This document shows, piece after piece, positions 6,436 to 16,923 of a stretch of DNA of 27,364 nucleotides. Source of the DNA: CAZNNH01 sp964574335 (GTDB lineage Bacteria; Acidobacteriota; Vicinamibacteria; Fen-336). Numbering within the stretch: position 1 is the first letter of the stretch; every line of letters begins with the position of its first letter. The stretch is taken from positions 1-27,364 of the forward strand of contig CAZNNH010000073.1 of assembly GCA_964574335.1 (NCBI GenBank), read 5' to 3'. The position numbers were made by a program, and so were the translations under genes. The notes beneath the pieces are model-generated. The model saw only the letters and a list, made by a program, of their open reading frames with translations. It was not told the origin of the DNA and made no database searches.

Positions 6436-7824
6436 CTACCCCGCTGCGTCCAGGAACCGGATGCGCTTGTTGATGTCGGTGTTGATCGAGTGGTAGGGCC
6501 GGGTCACGTTGCCCGAGTCGAACAGCGACTGGCGGATGTACTCCACGTCGTCCTCGCCGATCGCGCTGGTGAAGATGGGCAGCAGGTACTCGATGCCCAC
6601 CTGCGAAGGCTTCATCAGGTGGGGGTCGTAGAAGGACGGGTGCATGTTGCGGGCATGGATCAGGCCCCACCGGTCACGGAATCCGTCGGCGCCGAAGGAG
6701 TCCACGTGGAAGCCCTGGCCGCGGCTCCATTGCAGCGTGGCCAGGCGGTTGTTCTGCCCCTCGAGCAGCATGTCGACCGCCTTGCCGCCGAGCTGGGCCC
6801 CGTAGAACCGGTCGAAACGCAGCGGCCGACCTCCCCTCTGGGTGTGCCCCACCTTGCGGGTGAAGATCGCGTGCTGGGCCGACTCTCCGCGCCGGTAGCG
6901 GATGAAGAACTGGTCGGTGAGCTCCTCCATCAGGAAGCGCCGCAGCGCCTCGGCGGCCCCGGCCAGCAGCACGTTGCCGGCCGGGTCGGTCGGCGCCCGC
7001 GAGTCGCCCAGCAGGTGGCCGGCCTCGTCGACGATCCCCTCGCCGCAGACGATGACCACGTTCTTCTGCAGCTCGTAGAGCTCTTTCACCCGCTCCAGGA
7101 CCCGCTCGGGCTCGACCGGGTGCTCGGGGACCAGGATCAGGTCGGGCTGGCCGTAGGCGGTCCCCAGGGCGATGTAGCCGGAGTGCCGGCCCATCACCTC
7201 GACGATGGCGATCCGGCGGTGGCTCTCGGCGGTGGTGCGGGTCCGGTTGATCCCCCAGGCGGTGACGAAGACCGAGGTGGCGTAGCCGGGCGTCGCGTAG
7301 TTGATCAGGTCCTCGAGGTCGAAGAACGGCTTGCCGGGCCGGAGCGCGTAGCGGTAGCCCGGTGCCTCGGGGATCGGCTCCCGGACCCACTCGTCGGGCT
7401 CGCTCCTGTAGTTGAGGCCGAGGTCGTTGTCGATGGTCTTGGGGGCCAGCACCGCCGGAAAGCGCTCGGCCAGCGGCTGGAGCCCGTTCAGGGTCCCGTC
7501 GCCGCCGATGCAGATCAGGCCGTCGATCTGGAGACGCCCGATCCGGTCCGCCACCTGGTCGAGGGTGGCCTGGTCCTTGGCGTCCACGAAGGCCCGCGAG
7601 GCGCCGAGCAGCGTCCCCCCGTAGGTGGGATCGAGCTCCGGGATCGGCGTGAACAGCGGGTTCAGGTGGACGTGGGGCACCAGGTCGCTGAGCAGCCCCG
7701 AGAAGCCCTTGATGAAGCCCAGGACCTCGACCCGGAGCTGGTTGGCGCGGGCCACCGCTCCGTGGATGGTGGCGTTCAGGGCAGGGGTGTCCCCGCCCGC
7801 CGTCAGGATCCCGATCCGCTTCAT
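6436..7824 (-). CDS. pfkA: 6-phosphofructokinase, group-II-like (phosphoryl donor uncertain)
   Basis: A 462-residue PfkA-superfamily enzyme that phosphorylates fructose 6-phosphate at C1. It has the N-terminal GILTAGGDTPALN, CIGGDGTLNG (residues ~105-114), PKTIDNDLG (~128-136), EVMGRHSGYIAL and RKVGHTQRGG. The donor-specificity positions are mixed. Gly in GGDG is the ATP-type residue, whereas Lys in PKTIDND is typical of PPi-dependent enzymes and of trypanosomatid-like ATP enzymes. About 40 extra residues follow TIDND (WVREPIPEAPGYRYALRPGK), absent from the short E. coli-type enzyme. The ATG has GAGGAG ~12 bases upstream. It lies 55 bases after the DtxR-like gene and 6 bases before the ABC gene. 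Its glycolytic role fits beside a pyruvate oxidoreductase. Confidence 0.92.
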   Translation of the reverse strand: MKRIGILTAGGDTPALNATIHGAVARANQLRVEVLGFIKGFSGLLSDLVPHVHLNPLFTPIPELDPTYGGTLLGASRAFVDAKDQATLDQVADRIGRLQIDGLICIGGDGTLNGLQPLAERFPAVLAPKTIDNDLGLNYRSEPDEWVREPIPEAPGYRYALRPGKPFFDLEDLINYATPGYATSVFVTAWGINRTRTTAESHRRIAIVEVMGRHSGYIALGTAYGQPDLILVPEHPVEPERVLERVKELYELQKNVVIVCGEGIVDEAGHLLGDSRAPTDPAGNVLLAGAAEALRRFLMEELTDQFFIRYRRGESAQHAIFTRKVGHTQRGGRPLRFDRFYGAQLGGKAVDMLLEGQNNRLATLQWSRGQGFHVDSFGADGFRDRWGLIHARNMHPSFYDPHLMKPSQVGIEYLLPIFTSAIGEDDVEYIRQSLFDSGNVTRPYHSINTDINKRIRFLDAAG

Positions 7825-7879
7825 CCCCGGTTCTCTCCTCTCGAGCCCGTCCTCGATTGTAGGCCAGGCGTGGGGGCCC

Positions 7880-8551
7880 TCAGAGCCCCTTGACGTAGAT
7901 CTCGGCGGCGATGTCGGGGTCCACCGCGACCGTCGTCTCGCCGATCCGGATCACGGTGGCCGGGCTGCGTTGCTGGAGCTGGACGGTGGCGCCGGGGACG
8001 ATGCCTAGCGAGGCCAGGCGCATCACCCGGTCGGAGTCCCGGCCCACCACGTAGACGATCCGCCCTTCCTGGCCCACGGCGAGCCGCGCCAGGGGCTGGA
8101 CCAGGGGCTCGACGGTGGTGGAGAAGGACCGGCAGCAGGTGCCGGGGGGGATCGGCTTCCCGTGAGGACACGCGCTCGGGTGGCCGAGGAAAGCGCAGAT
8201 CGAGTTGGTCATGCCGGGACCGATCACGTGCTCCATCACGCAGGCGGTGCGGTCCACCGCCCCCTCGTCCTTGACCTGGAAGACGGTGGTGAACAGCACC
8301 TCGGCCAGCCGATGGCGCCTCACCTGGCGCTCGGCCAGGCCCCGCCCGTGCGGGGTCAGCTCGACGCGGTCGCCCAGCTCCCGTATCAGGCCTCGCGCCA
8401 GGAGCTCGGCGAAGGCCTGGTCGAACCCGGCGACCCGGCTCCGGCTCCGGAGGTCCGCCTTGGTGAAGAGGCCCTCCTCGCTCAGCGTCCAGATCGACTC
8501 GGCCAGCTCCTCGACCTCCTGGTTGGGCATCTCCCGCTCGTGGCCGCTCAT
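7880..8551 (-). CDS. DtxR-family metal-dependent regulator with C-terminal FeoA/SH3-like domain
   Basis: A 223-residue protein. The chosen ATG (8551) overlaps the stop of the upstream small gene as ATGA; a longer frame upstream is a shadow of that gene. Residues ~10-75 are a winged helix, and ~75-140 the DtxR dimerisation/metal domain. The latter has H80 and E84, the ACVMEHVIGPG motif (C104, E107, H108, equivalent to the C-x2-E-H metal ligands of DtxR/IdeR), and then HPSACPHGKPIP, the PFGNPIPG equivalent. Residues ~150-223 are the FeoA/SH3-like domain (LASLGIVPGATVQL). It is co-transcribed with feoB, so it probably represses iron uptake when Fe(II) is plentiful, and its C-terminal domain may also serve as the FeoA partner. 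Extra cysteines (128, 139, 140) lie in the metal domain. Confidence 0.9.
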   Translation of the reverse strand: MSGHEREMPNQEVEELAESIWTLSEEGLFTKADLRSRSRVAGFDQAFAELLARGLIRELGDRVELTPHGRGLAERQVRRHRLAEVLFTTVFQVKDEGAVDRTACVMEHVIGPGMTNSICAFLGHPSACPHGKPIPPGTCCRSFSTTVEPLVQPLARLAVGQEGRIVYVVGRDSDRVMRLASLGIVPGATVQLQQRSPATVIRIGETTVAVDPDIAAEIYVKGL

Positions 8552-8742
8552 CGGACACCCCCTCTGATCCTGGCCCAGCCCCGCTTCAGCCACGCGACCA
8601 GCCTCGAGGTCCTGGGGAACGAGTAGCCGCAGCGCGGGCAGTGGATCACCTCGCAGTGCCTCGACGCCGGGCAGCCGCCGCAGGCCTGGCCGTGGTCGAA
8701 GCCAAGGCCGCACAAGGCGCAGGTGAAGGCGGTCGGGGTCAC
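8548..8742 (-). CDS. Small Cys-rich zinc-ribbon-like protein of the feo operon
   Basis: A 64-residue protein from a GTG that overlaps the feoB stop (GTGA); its own stop overlaps the next start (ATGA). It has seven cysteines in CALC, CGGC, C30 and CPRC arrangements, suiting one or two Zn or Fe sites, and then a basic C-terminal helix (RLVAWLKRGWARIRGG) that could sit on the membrane. Small Cys-rich proteins are known companions of FeoB (FeoC-like or otherwise), but I do not recognise this as FeoC. Its tight coupling on both sides implies a role in Fe(II) transport or in its regulation. Confidence 0.8.
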   Translation of the reverse strand: MTPTAFTCALCGLGFDHGQACGGCPASRHCEVIHCPRCGYSFPRTSRLVAWLKRGWARIRGGVR

Positions 8743-10739
8743 AGCAACGGCACCGCCCGCAGCACCGCGTTGACCACCGCCCCCACCCCGATGGCGAAGG
8801 GCAGGATGAAGCCGACGATGGCGAGGGCGGTCCGCAGGCCGCGCTCCTTGACGATCACCAGCAGGTTGGCGAAGCACGGCAGGAACAGGGTGATGGTGAC
8901 GGCCGCGACCACCGTCTGCACCGCGTCCATCCGCCCGTGCCGCATGAGGTCGAACAGGCCGGCGGCCCCGAAGTCGCGCCGGAGGAAGCCGAGGACGAAG
9001 GCCGGGGCCGCCTGCGGCGGCAGGTCCAGCGCCCCCACCAGCACCGGCTGGGCCAGGCGCTCCAGCACCCCCATCAGGCGCAGCCGGTCCAGGGCGAAGA
9101 GCAGCAGGGTCCCGAGCACGAAGAGGGGCACCGCTTCCCGCAGGTACCACTCGATCCGGGCCAGCGTCTTGACCGCCAGGTTCCCGGGTCGGGGGAGCCG
9201 CAGCGGCGGGAGCTCGAGGACGAAGTCGCTGCCCCGCCCCGGCAGCAGCCGGTTGGCGAGCCGCCCGACCACGATCATCACCAGGATCACCACCCCCAGC
9301 CAGGTGAGCAGCGCGGACAGCGGCAGCGGGCTCAGCATCACCAGGATCACCGAGAGCTGCGCCGAGCAGGGCACCGCCAGCGCCAGCAGCACGATCACGA
9401 TCAGCCGCTCCTTCTTGCTCTCCAGCACCCGGGTGGTCAGGGTGGCCATGGTGTCGCAGCCGAGGCCGAGCACCATGGGGAGGATCGCCTTGCCGTTGAG
9501 CCCCATGCCGCGGAACAGACGGTTCGCCATCACCGACAGCCGGGGAAGGTATCCCGAGTCCTCCAGCACGCCGAAGGCCAGGAAGTAGGTGCCCACGATG
9601 GGCAGCACCAGGGCCAGCGAGTAGGTGAGGGCCATGGTGACGACGCCGTAAGGCCCCACCAGCAGGTCCCGCAGCAGCGGCCAGGGGACCAGCCGCTCGG
9701 TGAGGGCAGTGGCCAGGGGATTGATCACGCTGCCGAACAGCCGAGCCTCCATCAGGTCGACCAGCCGGCCGGCGCCGAAGACACCCACGAAGAGGTAGGC
9801 GAGCAGGAGCACCGCCGCCAGGATCGGCAGACCCCACACGGGGTGTGTGGTCAAGCGCTCGAGGCGGGCCGCGATCGGGCGGCGGAGCCCGGCCGCTGGC
9901 GTCCGCGTAACCACCGCCGCCGCCAGCTCGGCGGCGACCCGCTGCCGGGTCCGGCTCACCACCAGGGCCGGGTCCGCCAGCTCGCGGCGCAACCGCTGGC
10001 GGGTGTTCTCGGCCCGGGCCCGGGTCTCGGCACCGGCCCGGTCGGCCAGCCACGGGGCCAGCGTCTCGTCGCCCGAAAGGACCATCAGGGCCAGGGCCCG
10101 GGAGGAGACCGGAGAGTCGGGCAGCGCGGGCGCAAGCTCAGAGACGGCCCGCTCCACCGGATCGGGGTAGACCAGGCGGACCCCGCCGCTGGCGGCGGAT
10201 GAGATGGCGGTGCGCAGGCGGGCGATCCCCCCGTGCCGCACCGCCACGGTCGGTACCACCGGGGTCCCGAGCCGCTCGGCCAGCGCCTGTTGATCGACCG
10301 CGATCCCACGCTCGTCGGCCTCGTCCATCATGTTAAGGCAGAGCACGCTGGGCAGGCCCATCTCGCCCACCTGGAGGGCCAGCGCGAGCGCCCGTTCGAG
10401 GTTCTTGGCGTCGCCCACCACCACCACCACCCGCGGCCGCTCGCGAAGCAGGATGTCCCGGCAGACCCGTTCGTCTTCGGAGGCGGGGACGAAGGAGGCG
10501 GTGCCGGGGGTGTCGATCACCGGCACCCGGCTCTCGCCGAGCAGGGTGAAGCCCCGGGTGACCTCGACCGTGGTGCCGGGGTAGTTGGAGACGGTGACGT
10601 AGGTGCCGGTCAGGGCCCCGAAGAGGCAGCTCTTGCCGACGTTGGGGTTGCCCACCAGCACCACCGGTGGGCAGGGGCCGGGCTCCCGGTTCCCCCCCAC
10701 GGCCGGCGGCGCGCCGGCCGGGAGGGGTCTTGGGTCCAA
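8739..10739 (-). CDS. feoB: FeoB ferrous iron transporter
   Basis: A 666-residue protein. The N-terminal GTPase has G1 GNPNVGKS (30-37), a switch region VSNYPGTTVEV, G3 DTPG (76-79) and G4 NMMD (136-139), followed by the helical GDI-like region. From ~residue 300 a polytopic membrane domain carries the FeoB gates, including GLGCDTMATLTTRVLESKKERL and LAVPCSAQLSVILV, each with the conserved membrane cysteine. It imports Fe(II) across the inner membrane. The length is at the short end for the family because the C-terminal extension is missing. The start is probably TTG at 10739, with no clear Shine-Dalgarno; a GTG at 10700 is an alternative. It lies 19 bases after the dihydroorotate-dehydrogenase-like gene and overlaps the small Cys-rich gene. 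Iron supply for Fe-S enzymes is a plausible reason for its place behind nifJ. Confidence 0.96.
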   Translation of the reverse strand: MDPRPLPAGAPPAVGGNREPGPCPPVVLVGNPNVGKSCLFGALTGTYVTVSNYPGTTVEVTRGFTLLGESRVPVIDTPGTASFVPASEDERVCRDILLRERPRVVVVVGDAKNLERALALALQVGEMGLPSVLCLNMMDEADERGIAVDQQALAERLGTPVVPTVAVRHGGIARLRTAISSAASGGVRLVYPDPVERAVSELAPALPDSPVSSRALALMVLSGDETLAPWLADRAGAETRARAENTRQRLRRELADPALVVSRTRQRVAAELAAAVVTRTPAAGLRRPIAARLERLTTHPVWGLPILAAVLLLAYLFVGVFGAGRLVDLMEARLFGSVINPLATALTERLVPWPLLRDLLVGPYGVVTMALTYSLALVLPIVGTYFLAFGVLEDSGYLPRLSVMANRLFRGMGLNGKAILPMVLGLGCDTMATLTTRVLESKKERLIVIVLLALAVPCSAQLSVILVMLSPLPLSALLTWLGVVILVMIVVGRLANRLLPGRGSDFVLELPPLRLPRPGNLAVKTLARIEWYLREAVPLFVLGTLLLFALDRLRLMGVLERLAQPVLVGALDLPPQAAPAFVLGFLRRDFGAAGLFDLMRHGRMDAVQTVVAAVTITLFLPCFANLLVIVKERGLRTALAIVGFILPFAIGVGAVVNAVLRAVPLL

Positions 10740-10758
10740 GGACGCTGGCGTAGCCGGC

Positions 10759-11751
10759 TCAGCCCCGCCAGCTCTGGAGCATGAGCATGTAGTTGGCGCG
10801 CTCGTACGCCCCCGCGTCGGGGCACTTGGCGAGGTTCAGGCTCCCACGCATCTGCTCCAGCGACTCGTACTCGTGCTTGTCCATCCAGGCGGTGGTCTCG
10901 TCGACCAGGGTCTTGAGGTACTGCGGCCCCCGCTGCAGCAGCGCCGAGACGACCTGCACCGCGTGGGCGCCGGTCATGACGGCCTTGATGGCGTCGACGG
11001 CGCTGTGGACCCCGCCGGTGACGGCCAGCGAGGCCTTGACCCGCGGCGAGAGGATCGCCAGCCAGCGAAGGCGCAGCGGCAGCTCGTTGGAGTGCGACAG
11101 GTGCAGGGAGCGGCTGACGTCGAGCGACTCGACGTCGATGTCGGGCTGGTAGAAGCGGTTGAAGACCACCAGGCCGTCGACGCCGGCGGCGTCGATCTCG
11201 GTGGCGAAGTGGGCCATCGACGAGTAGAAAGGAGACAGCTTCACCGCCACCGGGATCTTGAGCTTCTGCTTGACGACCTTCAGCATCTCGAGGGTGCGGT
11301 CTTCGAGCGCCTTGCCGGTCGACTCCGGGTCGGTGGCCAGAGAGTAGACGTTGAGCTCCAGGGCGTCGGCCCCGGCCTTCTGCATGAGCTGGGCGTACTC
11401 GAGCCAGCCGCCCAGGGTGGTGCCGTTCAGGGAGGCGATCACCGGCACCGACACCGCCGCCTTCACCTTGCGCAGGTGCTCCAGGTACTCCTCCGGGCCG
11501 AGGTGGAACTTCTCCGGGCTGGGGAGGTAGGAGCGAGCCTCCGCGAACGACTCGGCGTGGGTCTCGGTGGCCTCGAAGGTGGCCATCTGCTCCAGCGTGA
11601 TCTGCTCCTCGAACAGCGAGTGCATCACGATGGCGGCGGCGCCGGCGTCCTCCAGCCGCCTCACCGTGTCGAGATCGTCGACCAGCGGCGAGGCCCCGGA
11701 AACGAAGGGGCTCTTGAGGTGGAAGCCGAGATAGCGTGTCGAGAGGTCCAT
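10759..11751 (-). CDS. Dihydroorotate dehydrogenase-like FMN TIM-barrel protein
   Basis: A 330-residue protein of the PyrD-like flavoprotein family. It begins MDLSTRYLGFHLKSPFVSGASPL and has barrel strands VPVIASLNG, ADALELNVYS, IPVAVKLSPFYSS, VDGLVVFNRF and LAVTGGVHS followed by GAHAVQVVSALL. The FMN phosphate-binding end is thus present, and the lysine of VAVKLSP is the expected active-site or FMN lysine. It lacks the clear active-site Cys/Ser loop of true class 1 PyrD, and no other pyrimidine gene is nearby. It starts ten bases after nifJ, with AGGAG overlapping the nifJ stop. I recall such proteins beside pyruvate:ferredoxin oxidoreductases in several phyla. The reaction is unknown; a ferredoxin- or NAD(P)H-linked reductase is possible. 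Confidence 0.88.
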   Translation of the reverse strand: MDLSTRYLGFHLKSPFVSGASPLVDDLDTVRRLEDAGAAAIVMHSLFEEQITLEQMATFEATETHAESFAEARSYLPSPEKFHLGPEEYLEHLRKVKAAVSVPVIASLNGTTLGGWLEYAQLMQKAGADALELNVYSLATDPESTGKALEDRTLEMLKVVKQKLKIPVAVKLSPFYSSMAHFATEIDAAGVDGLVVFNRFYQPDIDVESLDVSRSLHLSHSNELPLRLRWLAILSPRVKASLAVTGGVHSAVDAIKAVMTGAHAVQVVSALLQRGPQYLKTLVDETTAWMDKHEYESLEQMRGSLNLAKCPDAGAYERANYMLMLQSWRG

Positions 11752-11761
11752 TGGGATTCTC

Positions 11762-15355
<3,594 letters not shown>

Positions 15356-15390
15356 ATCGATAACTCCCCCTTGGATCCGCGGCCCAGGGT

Positions 15391-15406
15391 TGCACGAACT
15401 GCGCCA
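15391..15406 (-). promoter_or_regulatory. Candidate sigma-54 (-24/-12) promoter for the nifJ operon
   Basis: The minus strand reads TGGCGCAGTTCGTGCA. It matches TGGCACGNNNNTTGCW at 9 of 12 specified positions, with GG and GC exactly ten bases apart. The predicted start near 15380 gives a ~25-base leader that carries the nifJ Shine-Dalgarno. The sigma-54 activator gene ends 117 bases further upstream, leaving room for activator sites. Confidence 0.5.
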
Positions 15407-15446
15407 GCGCCATTATGGTGCTCTCGGACGACATGTAACCCTCGTC

Positions 15447-15495
15447 GGCGCAATATTTTCGGGGCGGACGGCCCGACGTCGTCCCTTCTTGCGCC
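15447..15495. promoter_or_regulatory. Inverted repeat upstream of nifJ, possible activator site
   Basis: GGCGCAA (15447-15453) and TTGCGCC (15489-15495) are perfect inverse copies 35 bases apart. They lie 40-90 bases upstream of the putative nifJ -24 element, where sigma-54 activators often bind. The right copy is part of TCTTGCGCCAGG (15487-15498), which recurs exactly at 18789-18800 in front of the kinase gene. The function is inferred from placement only. Confidence 0.3.
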
Positions 15496-15522
15496 AGGGG
15501 TCTTGCTCCCGCTCGGCCGGGC

Positions 15523-16923
15523 TCAGCCACGCTTGGCGGCCACGGCCCCCTGCTGCTGGTATTCCTTGAGCTTGTACTGGATCTTGCGCGGGCTGATCTT
15601 GAGCAGGCCGGCGGCCCGGGAGGTGCTCCCACCGACCGCCTCGAGGGTCCTCAGGATCGCCTCCCGCTCGATGTCGGCCAGGGTGCTGCCCGGGATGGCG
15701 ATGCCCGGGCCCCCTGCCGCCGGCATGGCCGCGGCCTCGTCGAGCGGTCCCCGCTGAAGGGTGGGGAAGTGGCTGGGGTTGAGCCGGGGCTCGTTCGACA
15801 GGACCACCGCCCGCTCGATGGCGTTCTCGAGCTCGCGCACGTTCCCCGGCCAGGTGTGCAGGATGAGCTGGCTGAGCGCCTCGTCGGCGATCCCGTCCAC
15901 CTCCTTGGCGTTGGCCTCGGCGTACTTCTGGATGAAGTGGTGGACCAGCAGCGGGATGTCACCGGCCCGGTCGCGCAACGCCGGTATGTGCACCTCGATG
16001 ACGTTCAGCCGGTAGTAGAGGTCCTCTCGGAAGCTCCCGTCGTCGAGCTTCTTGAGGAGGTCGCGGTGGGTGGCCGCCACCACCCGGACGTCCACCTTGA
16101 AGGTGCGGTTCCCGCCCACCCGCTCGAACTCGCGCTCCTCGAGGAAGCGCAGCAGCTTGACCTGGACGGTGGGCGAGATGTCCCCGACCTCGTCCAGGAA
16201 CAGGGTGCCGCCGTCGGCCGCCTCGAAGCGGCCGGCTCGCGCGTACACGGCACCGGTGAAGGACCCCTTCTCGTGGCCGAACAGCTCGCTCTCCAGGAGC
16301 GTCTCGGGCAGGGCGGCGCAGGCCACCTTCACGAACGGCTTGTGGCGTCGCGGGCTGTTCTGGTGCAGGGCCTGGGCGAACAGCTCCTTGCCGGTGCCGC
16401 TCTCCCCGAGCAGGAGCACCGAGGCCCGGGACGGGGCGACCTGCCGGATGGTCTTGAACACCGACAGCATCGCCGGGCTCTCTCCCACCAGGTTCTCCAG
16501 GCGGTACTTGCGGTCCAGGCGCTCGCGCAGGGCCCGGGTCTCCTCCAGCAGATGTTTCTTCTCGATGGTCTTCTGGAGGACGACCTCGAGCTCCTCCACG
16601 TCGATGGGCTTGCCGAGGTAGTCCTCGGCGCCGAGCTTCATGGCCCGGACCGCCGTCTTGACGGTCCCGAACGCGGTCATCAGGATGACCATGGTCTCGG
16701 GCCGGACCTCCTTGATCCGGGCCAGCAGCTCCAGACCGTCCATGCCGGGCATGCGCAGGTCGGTCAGCACCACGTCGGGGTCTTGCTTCTCCACCTCCGC
16801 AAGGCCGGCGGTGGCGTCGTGGGCGGCCGAGACCTCGTAGCCGTCCTCCCGGAGCAGGGTCTCGAGGGCGGCGGCGGCGTTGATCTCGTCGTCGATGACG
16901 ACGATGCGTCCCTTGGAGCTCAT
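15523..16923 (-). CDS. NtrC-family sigma-54 response regulator
   Basis: A 466-residue activator in three parts. The receiver (1-125) has the acidic pair D11/D12, phospho-acceptor D55 in LTDLRMPGMDG, T83 and K105 (GKP). The AAA+ domain (~143-370) has Walker A GESGTGKE (173-180), ESELFGHEKGSFTGA (the sigma-54-contacting loop reads GSFTGA instead of GAFTGA), Walker B GGTLFLDEVGD, RFLEEREFERVGG and LYYRLNV. A C-terminal Fis-type helix-turn-helix follows (STSRAAGLLKISPRKIQYKLKEY). When phosphorylated it would remodel RpoN holoenzyme to open promoters. The ATG at 16923 overlaps the kinase stop (ATGA); the longer frame upstream is kinase shadow. Candidate targets are the -24/-12 sites at nifJ, nfnA, ferredoxin, hemerythrin and the kinase gene itself. 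Confidence 0.96.
   Translation of the reverse strand: MSSKGRIVVIDDEINAAAALETLLREDGYEVSAAHDATAGLAEVEKQDPDVVLTDLRMPGMDGLELLARIKEVRPETMVILMTAFGTVKTAVRAMKLGAEDYLGKPIDVEELEVVLQKTIEKKHLLEETRALRERLDRKYRLENLVGESPAMLSVFKTIRQVAPSRASVLLLGESGTGKELFAQALHQNSPRRHKPFVKVACAALPETLLESELFGHEKGSFTGAVYARAGRFEAADGGTLFLDEVGDISPTVQVKLLRFLEEREFERVGGNRTFKVDVRVVAATHRDLLKKLDDGSFREDLYYRLNVIEVHIPALRDRAGDIPLLVHHFIQKYAEANAKEVDGIADEALSQLILHTWPGNVRELENAIERAVVLSNEPRLNPSHFPTLQRGPLDEAAAMPAAGGPGIAIPGSTLADIEREAILRTLEAVGGSTSRAAGLLKISPRKIQYKLKEYQQQGAVAAKRG

Noticed and set aside
15410..15440. CATAAT-like -10 box upstream of nifJ for a sigma-70 promoter
   Set aside because: The accompanying -35 (GGTTAC at 17-base spacing) is poor; the -24/-12 element nearer the gene is more convincing.
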